From: Circinella umbellata
Lineage: Eukaryota; Mucoromycota; Mucoromycetes; Mucorales; Lichtheimiaceae
DNA: 64,000 nucleotides
Reading direction: 5' to 3'
NCBI GenBank assembly: GCA_025093555.1
Contig: JAIWNF010000079.1
Coordinates: forward strand, 1 to 64,000
Below the pieces are notes generated by a model. That model saw only the letters and a program-made list of their open reading frames with translations. It made no database searches and had not been told where the DNA came from. This document shows positions 49,251 through 60,375 of the stretch, piece after piece (the first letter of the stretch is position 1; each line of letters begins with the position of its first letter). A program made the translations under genes and the position numbers.

Positions 49251-51728
49251 TTAATCTTCGAGTAGCTTGATAGGGAGCAGTTTTGTTGGTCGTCGGTAAT
49301 TATATCGAGCTCTTGACTTGTCAGTTGCAATCCAATCACGTTTGATCTTTTCAATTGAACATACAACAAAGCCCTGTTTTTATCATAATTAGAATGTTAG
49401 ACATTTGAATCTTTTTGAATAAGCAACATCATCGATACAAGACCACCAACCTTCAATTGCATTAATGCCCGGATTGTGCCACGTAAGATTCCCATATCAT
49501 ATTTGCTTCTGGGTAAATAACAAGTTCTAAAGCAGATAAAACGGTACACACCATCATACTCGAGGTCCATCTTAAAAAAACGCATTGTAATTTTGTAAAT
49601 CCTGTTGTTAACAAATTTGCTGAGTATATATTATGTATCAACAAAGCATTTCAAGAAAAACAGAGACAAACCTTCAACAAGAACACCAAATACAACTGGA
49701 TCTTCTACGTATCGATAAATCATGGTGTCTAGAATCGCCTTCATTTCTGTTGCAAGTTTGAAAAAATCTCTTTCTGTGACTTTATGTGGACTCTTGATTT
49801 CTACAACTAATGTTTTTAAATCACAATCACGCACGTCCACAGCTAAAGTTGCATCAGGTCGTATAAGGTACTTATTATCAAGTTTGGTGAATTGACTGTG
49901 ATATTTTAAATGTTAATATATTTACGTTTATATATCATGCTACGCAAAAATAAAGAAGAAAATCATCTTACCCTTCTCGTTTGCAATAAAGATATGTTTC
50001 TTAAAACTTCATCAAATATCGGTTTGAATGCAATATCACTAAATTGATCTTCATCAACAAGCAATGGATTCACATTTTCATACTTTTTATACCTAAATAA
50101 TATAAATGTCCGTATCAGAGTTACATTCTAGTTCTCCCTTCCTTTTCCCTTCCAATGTCCTTACACATTTTCCAAAACTTCATAAACAATCTTTGTTGTT
50201 CCTGATTTCGAATACTTGTTCTTTAATAAATTTTCAATCCGACTTTTGTCATCAATCCAACACGCCTGTCATTTCAATTGTTTCCATCTGTCAGTGAATT
50301 GTTTTATATAAACAAATAAAATCAAATAAAATTTTTATTGGTGTGTGTGCTACCAATTCTTTCCCAATATTTCATAATTGGTTGTGGGCTGTTAAATGAT
50401 TCGGCTGGCTCCCAAGTGTCATCATTGATGGTATAGCCTTTCCATCTTACTCGGTATTCATATTTACCAGGTGATAATTGTTTATGATCCACAATTGATT
50501 GAACTGTATAAAACGTGTCATTTTTCTTAAATGTTTCAGTTGTGTCAACTAATTCATCATGTGATAAAAGTTTGAGCGTTTGTATTTATATACATACATC
50601 TTCAAAAATCATACACGCTTGGTAAGAATCCTCATCAAGACTGACCAAAGAATCACTGTCATCCATTTCTTCATGTAACTCCGATAAAGTTTGGTCATGC
50701 AACCCAAGATAATTTGAAATGTCAGATAATCCACAAAATTCGAAATAATATATATGGTTGCTTGAAAGAATTTCACATCTGCTCAAACATTCATCCCCTA
50801 TATTCATCTTTTCAATGGTGGTATTTCGCATTTTATTCAAAAGAGCTGACACATTAATTTTATTAATAATCCACTATATAATAATAGTAACAACAATAAT
50901 AAAGTGTTTAAAGGTTAGTATTAAACAAAACCCCTTTCCCTCCACGCAACTTTTTTTTTTGTATAAGACTCCCTCCAAGTAATAATAAAAAAATGTCATA
51001 TCTACCGGTGATGAACCTTCTTCGTATAGTAATTCTTGAGAACTTTCGTTAGATGATGTTTCTGATGCTACTGAATGTGCTGAATTTTGTGAGCTTTGTA
51101 AATTCCCACGAATATCATTATTTACTTTTCGGATGACCATTGACTGATTTTTTAATACTTCAGCTTCATGAGTTTTTAAAGCAAGTTTCTATTTGGATCA
51201 TTGTTGAAAAAAAAAGAAAAGATGGATATATGTTAATGCTATTGTGGATGAAACAGGGAACCAGGTAGTTATTCTCAAAAATAAACTTTACGTTCGCATG
51301 CTTAAAAAAGCAACGTTGTATCTTCTTATTTACCTTGTTAATTTCAATCTCTATATCTAAACTAATGTCAGTCCAGATGGCAGTGCGTGAGTGTGGTTCA
51401 CCGATCTATATAAATATATATACCATTGCAAAAATTGAAATGTTTTATACAGGGTAAATATTTCAATTTTTGCAGTGTACGTTTTTTAAAAAGTGTCAAT
51501 AATTCAAAAACAAAAAAAAAAGCTGATCTCCTCCTCAACTTATTTGTCGTATTACCTTGACTATTTTATTCAGATGGCGCGCTTCCGATATAAATCTTTT
51601 ACTCCAAATATTTTCAAGATCAGATGCAGTCTTATATGATTTATGCCAACTTTTGAAATGTTCCTTATAATCAGAGATGAAAGCAACAAACTTTGGTACT
51701 CTCTGTTTTGATAAAAATTCTGCAAGTT
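49251..51728 (-). CDS. Chromodomain protein with PD-(D/E)xK nuclease-like region (5' end unresolved)
   Basis: Ten exons keep one open frame to a stop at 49251: 51728..51556, 51405..51334, 51188..51006, 50873..50615, 50548..50354, 50201..50165, 50092..49972, 49870..49668, 49601..49451 and 49373..49251; about 504 aa are visible. Exon 5 is a chromodomain: YTVQSIVDHKQLSPGKYEYR, VRWKGYTINDDTWEPAESF, with the aromatic-cage Tyr and Trp residues. Exon 8 has the PD-(D/E)xK signature: RPDATLAVDV, then LVVEIKSPHK (Asp ... Glu-x-Lys). The following MDLEYDGVYRFICFRTCYLP block is, as I recall it, typical of a multicopy protein family in Mucorales. The N-terminal exons (SDYKEHFKSWHKSYKTASDL; Ser-rich SVASETSSNESSQ) are not recognised. 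An upstream exon with the start was not found; a stop-containing stretch at 51800..51950 may mean 5' loss. A chromatin-targeted nuclease or a mobile-element protein are both possible. Confidence 0.72.
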
Positions 51729-52721
51729 CTAAAAACAAAGAATGATTATTATTTTTAATATTATATCGCTTTTACTGTATTTTTTTTATGTCCTTGATAG
51801 TTTTCTATATTTTTATCTACCAGCTGTTCCAAGCTTATAGGTCTACTGTTTCGTCATTTTCTTGTGATGGAAATATGGGTTGTGAGAGTTCTTATATGCA
51901 GGAATATTACGTCTGAATCCACAAAAAAGAAATCTTATAATGAGTTTAAATTAGGAGAAGAGGTGTTATCGAAACCAGAATCCCAAAATTAATTGCTGCT
52001 GCGACTTGAAAAAAAGCAGATTTGAAAAAACTAGCAGTCACCCGAAATAGGAATAACCAGCTCACAAGATGAGAACTAAAACCCACCCAGCGAAACTTTT
52101 ATTACAACCACACTTGTGCTATCGGTGTCCATTACTGTCACTATTATGTAAAACGAACAGGTATTTTGCCTTTTTTTTATATTTCTTTATCGTAACTAAC
52201 AATATACGTATTAAGCATTCTTTTCAAAAGCATTCAAGTTCTACTGGTATATTAATAATGCTCACTAAATCCTCTTTTTTAACATTTTGTACGCAGACTT
52301 GTATGTATTGATTCGCTGTATGTTGTGCTTCTTCCATACTATTTCTCTTTTCAAAGCTCTTTTCATCTTTCTCTTAAGGTACTTGTTTGCTATCGGTCGC
52401 TCGCTAGCATCTAGCTTTAGGAGGAATTACCTCCCGCTTTAGACTGCATTCTTGAACAACCTGGCTCTTCAATATGCAACACAAGACTATGCTCAAGTCA
52501 AAGACGGGATTCTCACCCTCCGTGGTGTTCTATTCGAACTGTTGCATTATATACCTTCTGCTGTGCCACTAGTGGATTTTTCATTCTCTTGGTTAGTTTG
52601 ATGTTTGACGATTTATATGCTAGGTTTGGTATTGAAGGATTAAAAGTTTTGAAGCTTTATTTGACGTTGTGTTTTTTTTTCAATACTGGATTTTGGAGAG
52701 TAATAATTTTAGTATTATCTA

Positions 52722-53044
52722 TTGGTGTTTCCTTGTTTACTGAAGCTTTACTTGAGCGTCTGACGTTCTCGTATTGTATATCTTTCCTTGCCCACAAGAT
52801 CTGATCTTGAAGGATTGATTTCAGTAGTGCCTGTTGGTGTTTTCTCGGTTACTGAAGCTTTACTTGAGCGTCTGACGTTCTCGTATTGTATATCTTTCCT
52901 TGCCCACAAGATCTGATCTTGAAGGATTGATTTCAGTAGTGCCTGTTGGTGTTTCCTCGGTTACTGAAGCTTTACTTGAGCGTCTGACGTTCTCGTATTG
53001 TATATCTTTCCTTGCCCACAAGATCTGATCTTGAAGGATTGATT
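52722..53044. repeat. 112-bp tandem repeat, about 2.9 copies
   Basis: The marker TGAAGCTTTACTTGAGCG begins at 52741, 52853 and 52965, giving an exact 112-bp period. Copies 2 and 3 are almost identical; copy 1 differs at a few bases (CCTTGTTTACTG against CTCGGTTACTG). The array starts inside an open forward frame (52589..52804), so it may have grown from decayed coding DNA. Confidence 0.92.
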
Positions 53045-53344
53045 AGTATGAATCTTCATTTATTTTATTTACTACAATAAAGTCTGGCTATTGCTGTTTA
53101 TATGTTGATTTCAATTTTTTTGATATACAATGAATCTTTTTTGTATTTAACGTCTCCAGTGAAAGCACCGCCAGGTCTGTTATATTTGTTTATGGATCAT
53201 TTAAAGCAAGCGGAAAAAGTAAAGCCCTTTTGAGGTACAGGGAAAAAGTCATTGGTAATAGGGGATATTTTGCTTTGAATGGTTCAAATTCAAGCTACAA
53301 GTAAATTCTGAGTCATCTGTTTAAAGGAGAATTTTCATATACAA

Positions 53345-53445
53345 TAGGGTGTGTCAAATCTCAAAATTTTTTGTTTGAAGTATCTTGATTTTTACAGATA
53401 TCTATAGATATTCGGACAAACTTTTTTGAAGTTTGACACACCTTA
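53345..53445. mobile_element. MITE-like palindromic element, about 100 bp
   Basis: Terminal inverted repeats read AGGGTGTGTCAAATCTCAAAA at the left (from 53346) and, complemented, AAGGTGTGTCAAACTTCAAAA at the right (to 53444). The centre contains the palindrome ATATCTATAGATAT. A TA lies at each outer edge, as expected for a Tc1/mariner-type target duplication. No coding capacity. Confidence 0.7.
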
Positions 53446-54940
53446 ATGGGAATCTACACAGTCATGTTTGTATCAAACAAATCATAATCGAACGCGTCAT
53501 GATGAGCCTGGGTAATTCTTTTTTTTTTGCTAGGAAGGTTTAGGCAGTTTGGCTAAATTTTTTTGTAGGTAATGCTGCATTGCTTGGAGACATCGGTTTC
53601 GGTGAATCTCATACATAATTTTTATTTTTGCCAGAAGTGATAATGTTGAGTATTGTGGATTCGGTGACAGTGGATCAAAGTTTGCTAACAATTTGATGCT
53701 ATTTTTTCATATACATCGGCTGAGAGTGTAGCAGAGTACCTACAGCTTGTGTTATGGGAAGTGTGATATCCAGAACACTGGATGTATTGATGTTGAATGG
53801 TTTGAGGAGCTACTGACTTCTTTACGTGGTCCGACGATGTTTTCATAGGAGGTCGATGTAATCAAATCTGTCGTGCAACGGAATAGGTAGGCTATGAGAG
53901 AAAAAAAACTGGGATGCAGGTATGTTATCCTGCATGTCAAAGAATGCTAGAAATGGATTATATTTTGCTGCTGTTGCTGGATCAGGGTCCACTTCAGGTT
54001 TTTCTTCTTGAAAATGATTGCCTTTCACTAAGAATTTTTTTATGAAGAAAAAGTAAAGGCACCAAATAATAAATTAGCACTATCAACTTCAAAGAGAAAA
54101 CAATTCAAGCTGCTAAAAAGAAAATCACAATCGCCAAAAGAGAATTATGGATTCTGCCAACATTTTAAAATTGCAGCTGCCAAATAATTTATGCCGCCGA
54201 GCGCCAACGTGAAAAAATAGCTCCGCGAGTCATTAGGAAAAATCCTGTAGTTGTTCTTGTGTGCATTAATGTTTTTTTTACGTTAGTATTTGATTAACTA
54301 AAAGCAAAAATTGTCTATAAACAATAGAAAACTTTGTGAAACCATACTTCATCCCGCTATTCATCCTCCCTCTGTAAAAATATGTATTCTATTAATGACA
54401 AAACTTTATAAGAATAATCTGAAAAATGTCTTTAGAATACCTAATCGAACATATCTTGTGTATTTCAAAAAAAAAAAAGTGTATGATTTACATTTCTGAC
54501 AACCTTTTTTTTTACCAGTGAAAATCGGGTATCATATGGGTGCTTCTTTTTTTCCACCTACTAGCTAAATGTACATGTTTCTTTTATGTATAATGTGTAT
54601 AGTGTGGGAAGAAATACCACATGGCAGTTACATTTAAAATATTTAATCAGTAAAACTAAAAGAAAAATTTGTCTTTTTTTTTTTACTTTTTGGTTGGAGT
54701 TTGTGAGCTTTTTACGTGCGTAGTATTTTTCTTTTATTGTTTTATACCCACTACGTACTCGTATGTACATTAGTCATGCCATTCAAGTAAATATATAGTA
54801 TTACTACATAATACATTTACCATACCTATTGCTATTCAAAAAAAAAAAATGTATATAAATTTAGAGATATTCCAGCTAATCAAACAGATACTAATATAAG
54901 TCATATGTTAGTCGAATAACAGTCATCAATATTATTCAGC

Positions 54941-57371
54941 ATGATTATCAAGAAAAAAAATTCGTCAAGAACAGGTGTTCATTATATATGTAGTTGTTAA
55001 TATTGTTATTTGGGAGTTTAATAACACTACTAAATACCTTTTATATTATTAAAACATTTAGTAGAGAATAGTAAGAGCAACGACTATTACGTTGAAAATA
55101 ACAATAATGATACTAGGATAAGCGATAGTAATTTCGATAATCAAGAAAAAGTTTCTTGTCATAAGGAGCATATACAACAACACGAACAAAATGTCATTAA
55201 AGAAACTAAAAAAGAGGATAGTCCTATAATTGCTGACGGGGGCTGTGCTGGATGGTTGGTTGTTCTTGGAGGAGTACTTATTCAGTTTATAACCATTGGT
55301 ATTGGTATTTCATGGTATATATGCACCATCTTAAATAAATCAAATACAACTATTCTACTTGCTCAGCAAAATACAGTAATACTAATTGTCTTTTTCTTTA
55401 CGTTGTACGTACGTATAAACTAAAATACCGAATATAAACTATGCTTTAGGGGTAAGATAACCCTTTCATATTACGTATGACAGCTTTTTATATTTTCAGT
55501 CGTTTGATGTCAAGTCTTATTTGCCCCATCTACCACCAATCATGATTTGGCTCTTTGACTCTTACTTTAAAAATACAATAGGTGTTATGCAAGCTTATTA
55601 CGAGCAGCATGTATTTAACAATGATGGATCCAGTGTACGATTTCAATTGGGTTTTGTTAGCTCATGTCTCTTTGCTTTTTTGAATGGTCTGGGTGCCGTG
55701 TTTCAAATTCTTAGATCCATACTAGGAATAAGAATAGTTTTAGTCATTGGAACATTATTTCTCAGTACAGGATTAATCACAGCAGGATTTTCAACACAGG
55801 TAATATTATTATATGTGTTTATATTTAAGAGAGCAAAAAAAAAAAAAAGATAATTAGATATATACAGTTACATAGGTTCTACATCTAAAAAAAAGAACGA
55901 ATATTTACCATAGATCTGGCACTTATATCTTACACAAGGCATTTGTTTTGGTACCGGTGCTTGTTTTATGTATATGGTAATAAAATATCATATAATTTAT
56001 ATTTAAAGGATCATCTATCTTGTCAGCAAGTTAATATTTTTACATATATGAATTAAATGGATGTAATTTTTAGACATTTACAATTACCGTTCCTCGCTAT
56101 TTTTATAGTAAACGAAATCTTGCTTTTGGTATTATTGCTGCTGGAACAGGAATAGGAGGAGCAATTATACCATTTATCATGACAGCGGTCAATAACGCAC
56201 TGGGTAGTGGATGGTAATTGGACTATACTATTTTAATAATCGGACACAACGACCTATATATTTGAGAATCAAATTAACAGTGTCTACATATATGTTTATT
56301 CAGGACGTATCGTATTCTAGGATTTATTTCTATAATATTCAACGTTATTATATATCTCGTGGTCAAGGAACCTCGTCATCTGCAACAACACTATACTAAA
56401 AAACGGAATGCTATATTCGATTTCCAAGTATTAAAAAATTTAGATTTTGTTCTTTGGTGTTTGGCAGCTACGGTACAATTGGCAGTCTACGCGTCTCCCT
56501 TTTTTATTACTCCAAGTAAGTAGTATTTAATATATGATTGAAGGGTAAATATAAATACATTAGAAATTGAAGAAAAAAAAATTAGGAGCTCATATATTCT
56601 TTGTTCGTACGTAATAGCCTACGCCACGTTCTACGGGTTATCCGATTCGCAAGGATCATCATTAGTAACTGTGGGTAACATAATGAACTTTTTTGATCGT
56701 ATAATTTGTGGGTAAATACAAATTGTTTTTTTATACATCTATATATTGAAATAAAGGGAGGGGGGAGGGAAGGCATGATACCATTTCATTTATAATAGAC
56801 TTTAGAAATAAAAAGACTCATCTTCATTTTATATAATATAAATATATATATATATATGATAAGACTTCTTGCCGACAAATTCGGTCCCATAAATATGAAT
56901 ATTTTCTTTTCATCCATTGCTGCGTTAAGCTGTTTCCTAATTTGGACCTTTGCCGATAATTATGGCATGATAATGACTTTTATGGTTATCTTTGGTTTTG
57001 AAGGTGGCGTTTACTTTACATTGAGTATGTATTTATTATAAAATTATTGAACGAATTGGAATTTCAAAAGACTTAACATATGGTTTTCTTTTTATCTTTC
57101 TTTATATGCTCTACTAATATATATAATAGTGCCAACCATTACTGTAACAATTTTGGGCATTGAAAAACTTCCAACAGGTATCTCTATTGTACTTTTATGT
57201 AATGTCATATCTATCTTTTTTACGAATATAGTGAGTGCTATTGATAGCAATAGTACAACATCACCGCAACCATTCATAACATATAAAATGTTTACAGGAG
57301 TTGGATTTTTCTTTGTTGTTATCATTATGATCTGGATTAAGTTTAGGATTAATAAAAAAGATTTCTATTAA
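54941..57371 (+). CDS. Monocarboxylate-type MFS transporter (MCT/SLC16-like)
   Basis: Ten exons give 472 aa: 54941..54974, 55062..55314, 55450..55451, 55582..55799, 55914..55976, 56074..56213, 56304..56515, 56618..56711, 56864..57024 and 57130..57371. A hydrophilic N terminus precedes the MCT signature ADGGCAGWLVVLGGVLIQF in TM1. Then follow GVMQAYYEQHVF, LWHLYLTQG-like IWHLYLTQGICFGTGAC, RYFYSKRNLAFGIIAAGTGI, PFFITPTYATFYGLSDSQGS and ICGLLADKFGPINMN, the usual twelve-helix layout. Fungal members (Mch type) move organic acids, riboflavin or other solutes; the substrate cannot be told from sequence. Exon 3 as modelled is only 2 nt (GG). It is the only solution I found that restores ISWGVMQAYYEQ and keeps the frame; otherwise the gene would be broken or carry an odd insertion. 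The start ATG at 54941 is in a 34-nt first exon. Confidence 0.85.
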
Positions 57372-57508
57372 AGTGTACGTACGTAAAAAAAATCATATAT
57401 AATTTTAATACATCACTGTTGAAATCGAATTTATTGAAAGAACAAAATGGTTCTTATTCGGTGATAAATAGAATACAAACAAACGAAAGGAATATAAATA
57501 TAAATAGA

Positions 57509-57536
57509 AAAACAAACAAACAAACAAACAAACAAA
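57509..57536. repeat. (CAAA)n microsatellite
   Basis: About seven tandem CAAA units in the 277-bp space between the convergent transporter and glycosyltransferase genes. The rest of that space holds only 3' UTR-like AT-rich DNA. Confidence 0.9.
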
Positions 57537-57648
57537 TACAATGTGCAAATAAGAATGAAATAGAATGCTGGGAGGATAAAATAATGTGATTTATCATGTG
57601 GGGAATAATAATAATAATAAGTGGGTTACTCGACGAAAAAAAAATGAT

Positions 57649-60040
57649 TTATGGGTCCGTCGTATGTTGATATTGATTAATTTGGTTTTCAATTTTATTC
57701 CAAGATCCTTTACGAATCGTAGGACGTTCATAGGGTACAATGGCTGATGAAGATACAATCAATGGATCTTTTTCTTTCCAATAATTTGTAATAAAATGGG
57801 ATACACATTCACCTCGTCCACCCATATGTTGTAAATTTGTACTAATACCACTTTTCGTTCCAAAATCCAAAAGAGAATTTTGTGGCGTTACTGCAATAGC
57901 AGGTGCCCCTGTCATTCCTGATACCATCATATTAAAAGCAATATCTTCACAATTCATCCATGAATCAATAGCATGATGTATTTCTAAATCCATCAAACTA
58001 AATAAATGGAACATATTCTATTTGTTATTCATCAAGAACGAATATAGTATTACCCAAATGAGTCACTTACCAAGTAAAAGTAAATAAATATTCTGTACGA
58101 ACAAACATACTTTTTGTTAATACCATGGAATAAATATCTTTATTTGCTATTTTATAGATCGCTTCATGGGTTTCTGGATCATATTGATGAATACGTGGAA
58201 AATGACCCACAATACTATCTTTATGATTCGGTTGTTGCCACACAGAAAAAGTAAATTCCAAATCTTGAATATCCATAAACACGTCATCATCTAAAATATA
58301 CACAGCCTCCGTTTGTATTTGTTTCACTGGATTAAATCGATTATTGAGCGAGTCATAGGATTGGGGTAACACATGGATTCTCTCTCCGTCTTGATTGTTC
58401 GTTAGCGTGTCATTTCTGATAAATTCCATCAAATGCGTAGGAACATCTAAATTTGGATTATGCCAAGTTATAAATATTTCATGAACAAGCGTCGATTGTA
58501 AAAGATGACGGATGAGTAGTGTCAGGTGATTAATACGTTCTGGTTTATAGGTGCTGAGCAAAACGGAAAATCGGTCTCGGATAATTATAGTTTGATCGTG
58601 TTCATTGAGTGTTGTTGTCGGTATAAAACTGTTTTCCAAAGATGATAAAGTCCATGATTTACAAACTGACTTACGACGATCTTGGTTAGACCAATCGTTC
58701 ACTATAGTGCGTGTATATAATAAAAAAAAAAAGAGTTATACAAGTTGGCTTAGCATGATAAGAAAGAAAAAAAGGCTTATATACACTTTCTGTCTTTGTC
58801 ATCGTGATTTATTACATAACGTCATAATACCAGTGATATATTATTACCTGATGATGAAGAAGAGGAAGAAGAAGAATCTAATTGTATTATATCATCATAC
58901 AGACTACGCCATTGATAAAATGAACTTGAATGATATTTTTTTAACCAATCTGTATCATGATATTGATGAAAATTCCATGGTTTCATTTGATCCTTGAACC
59001 AGAAAATTTCCTAATCACATTTAAAAATTAAAGTTTAGCTTTTTTTTTCTGCAAAATTCTTAACCTTTCCCAAAAGAGGAAACTCTTTGTTGTTGTTTTT
59101 TTTTTCTTAAAAGAAACTACAAACCTCAGTTGACAATGGGAAATGAGTGGATGGAGTAAATAAAGGTGATGTGGATGTCGATAGATTATTTTTTTCAGAT
59201 CGTTCATAAATTCTTAAGCCAATATTATTATGATCTTTTAAAATTGTATGTGTCGGATAACCAAAGTAATGATCTACGTTCTACATCATTTATTTTAGTT
59301 TATATGATTTATTTAATAAATTTACGTAAATAAAACAAATAATATTTGCCAAGAAAACATAAACGTGTGACACCCTCCTCCCATAAACATTCTCTTTTGT
59401 TTCCCTTTGTTTATATTTATTACCTTTTTAAATACTATTTCGTTTGAAAAGTATACAAGTTTCCTATAATAGATCAATGCTTTGGATAGAGGATCTTCAA
59501 TATCAGGAGATATCTATAAATAATAATAATAATGTCAAAACTATGATTTGAAGCAAAAACTCTTATTATATATTTACATTCAATAATTGAATATTTTTCA
59601 TATCATCATATGAAAATGTTTCATTGATTGCCATGATGACCATAATATTGGCTCGTGTTTTTGATAACTTTTGAAGTGATTGAATAGATACTCTTGTTGC
59701 ATCCATCTTAATAAATATAAATAAATTTATTTGTTTGAAAATTAAACCCTTATTATTTCATTGTTGTTTGATGTGTCTTATTTACCAAATTTGGATCGGT
59801 GACTAGAGTAACAAATGCTTTATCTTTATAATATTCTTTGTTGTGAAAAGGATCATTGATATCGAACTCTTCTTGTTGTTGTTGTTGTTGTTGTCCATAA
59901 TAGTTTTCAGCTGGAACAGGGTTTCGTCTTGAATGAAATGTTGTAGATGTTGTTAAATTGGCTGATAAGTATACAAGACCTACAACTAATGAACAAAATA
60001 AAAGTCCAAATAACCCATGATTCATTCGTGTACTAATCAT
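57649..60040 (-). CDS. Glycosyltransferase with GT8-like N half and GT64 (exostosin-type) C half
   Basis: Seven exons, 60040..59786, 59706..59578, 59513..59424, 59280..59125, 59010..58848, 58701..58071 and 57997..57649, give 590 aa. A short cytosolic stretch and a signal anchor (GLFGLLFCSLVVGLVYLSA) predict a type II Golgi protein. A Gln-rich stem follows. Residues about 73-260 resemble GT8/glycogenin: FVTLVTDPNLVN, YYRKLVYFSNEIVFKKNVD where the catalytic DxD should stand, and MKPWNFHQYHDTDWL. Residues about 300-560 are GT64: FSVLLSTYKPERINHLTLLI, LNNRFNPVKQIQTEAVYILD with Asp402-404 as the metal site, IYSMVLTKSMF and MNCEDIAFNMMVSGMTG. GT64 enzymes include the GlcNAc-transferase half of animal exostosins. 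The acceptor here is unknown; mucoralean wall or glycolipid glycans are reasonable guesses. The GT8-like half seems to lack its metal-binding motif. Confidence 0.85.
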
Positions 60041-60375
60041 TTTCTTTTTTTCTTTTTTTGATGTGAAGAAGAAAAAACAAGTTCTTTTGGGTTTAATTAT
60101 TATTATTAGATGTATAAGAAACCGTGTTTGATAATAGAATTTGAAGATATGAAGAAAAAAAAACTGGTTAAAATAAATAGATAGTATATGGTAAAAATAA
60201 TAAGAAAGAAGAAGTAAAGGAAGAAAGGAAGAAATTTAGGCAAAAGTGAAAGAAAGAAATAAATAGGTTCATATATATATATTTATATATGTGTGTGTTT
60301 ATGTTGTGCGTGCGAGTAAGAGGTTATATAAATAAAGTGGTTTGGCGTGATGTACAACAACAAAAAAAAATCAAA
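60041..60375. other. Intergenic between two reverse-strand genes
   Basis: About 335 bp, AT-rich, holding the upstream region of the glycosyltransferase and the 3' end region of the Bud4-type gene. It has a short TA run and GTGTGTG stretch near 60275..60298. No gene. Confidence 0.45.

Larger units (their letters stand above)
51729..54940. other. 3.2-kb region of relics and repeats
   Basis: No intact gene. It contains a protein-like open stretch at about 52452..52592 forward (LALQYATQDYAQVKDGILTL, LRGVLFELLHYIPSAVPLVD), a 112-bp tandem repeat, a MITE-like element, and a reverse-strand peptide at 53752..54028 (EEKPEVDPDPATAAKYNPFL) that decays into stops. A forward stretch near 54080..54200 is Lys-rich. 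The setting resembles the 40-45 kb region, an island of old insertions flanking the transporter gene. Confidence 0.45.

Noticed and set aside
50354..50548. Chromodomain as part of a chromovirus (LTR retrotransposon) integrase
   Set aside because: No integrase, reverse transcriptase, protease or long terminal repeats were seen around it, and the frame continues into a PD-(D/E)xK region.
50549..50614. In-frame TAA just before the chromodomain, suggesting a pseudogene
   Set aside because: A 66-nt intron (GTATGA ... TTAG) removes the stop and keeps the chromodomain frame, so the gene need not be broken.
55484..55799. Alternative MFS exon starting at 55484 or read-through from 55315
   Set aside because: Both keep a frame but insert 30-60 unrelated residues into TM1 and lose the conserved SWGVMQ junction; the 2-nt exon fits better, though untested.
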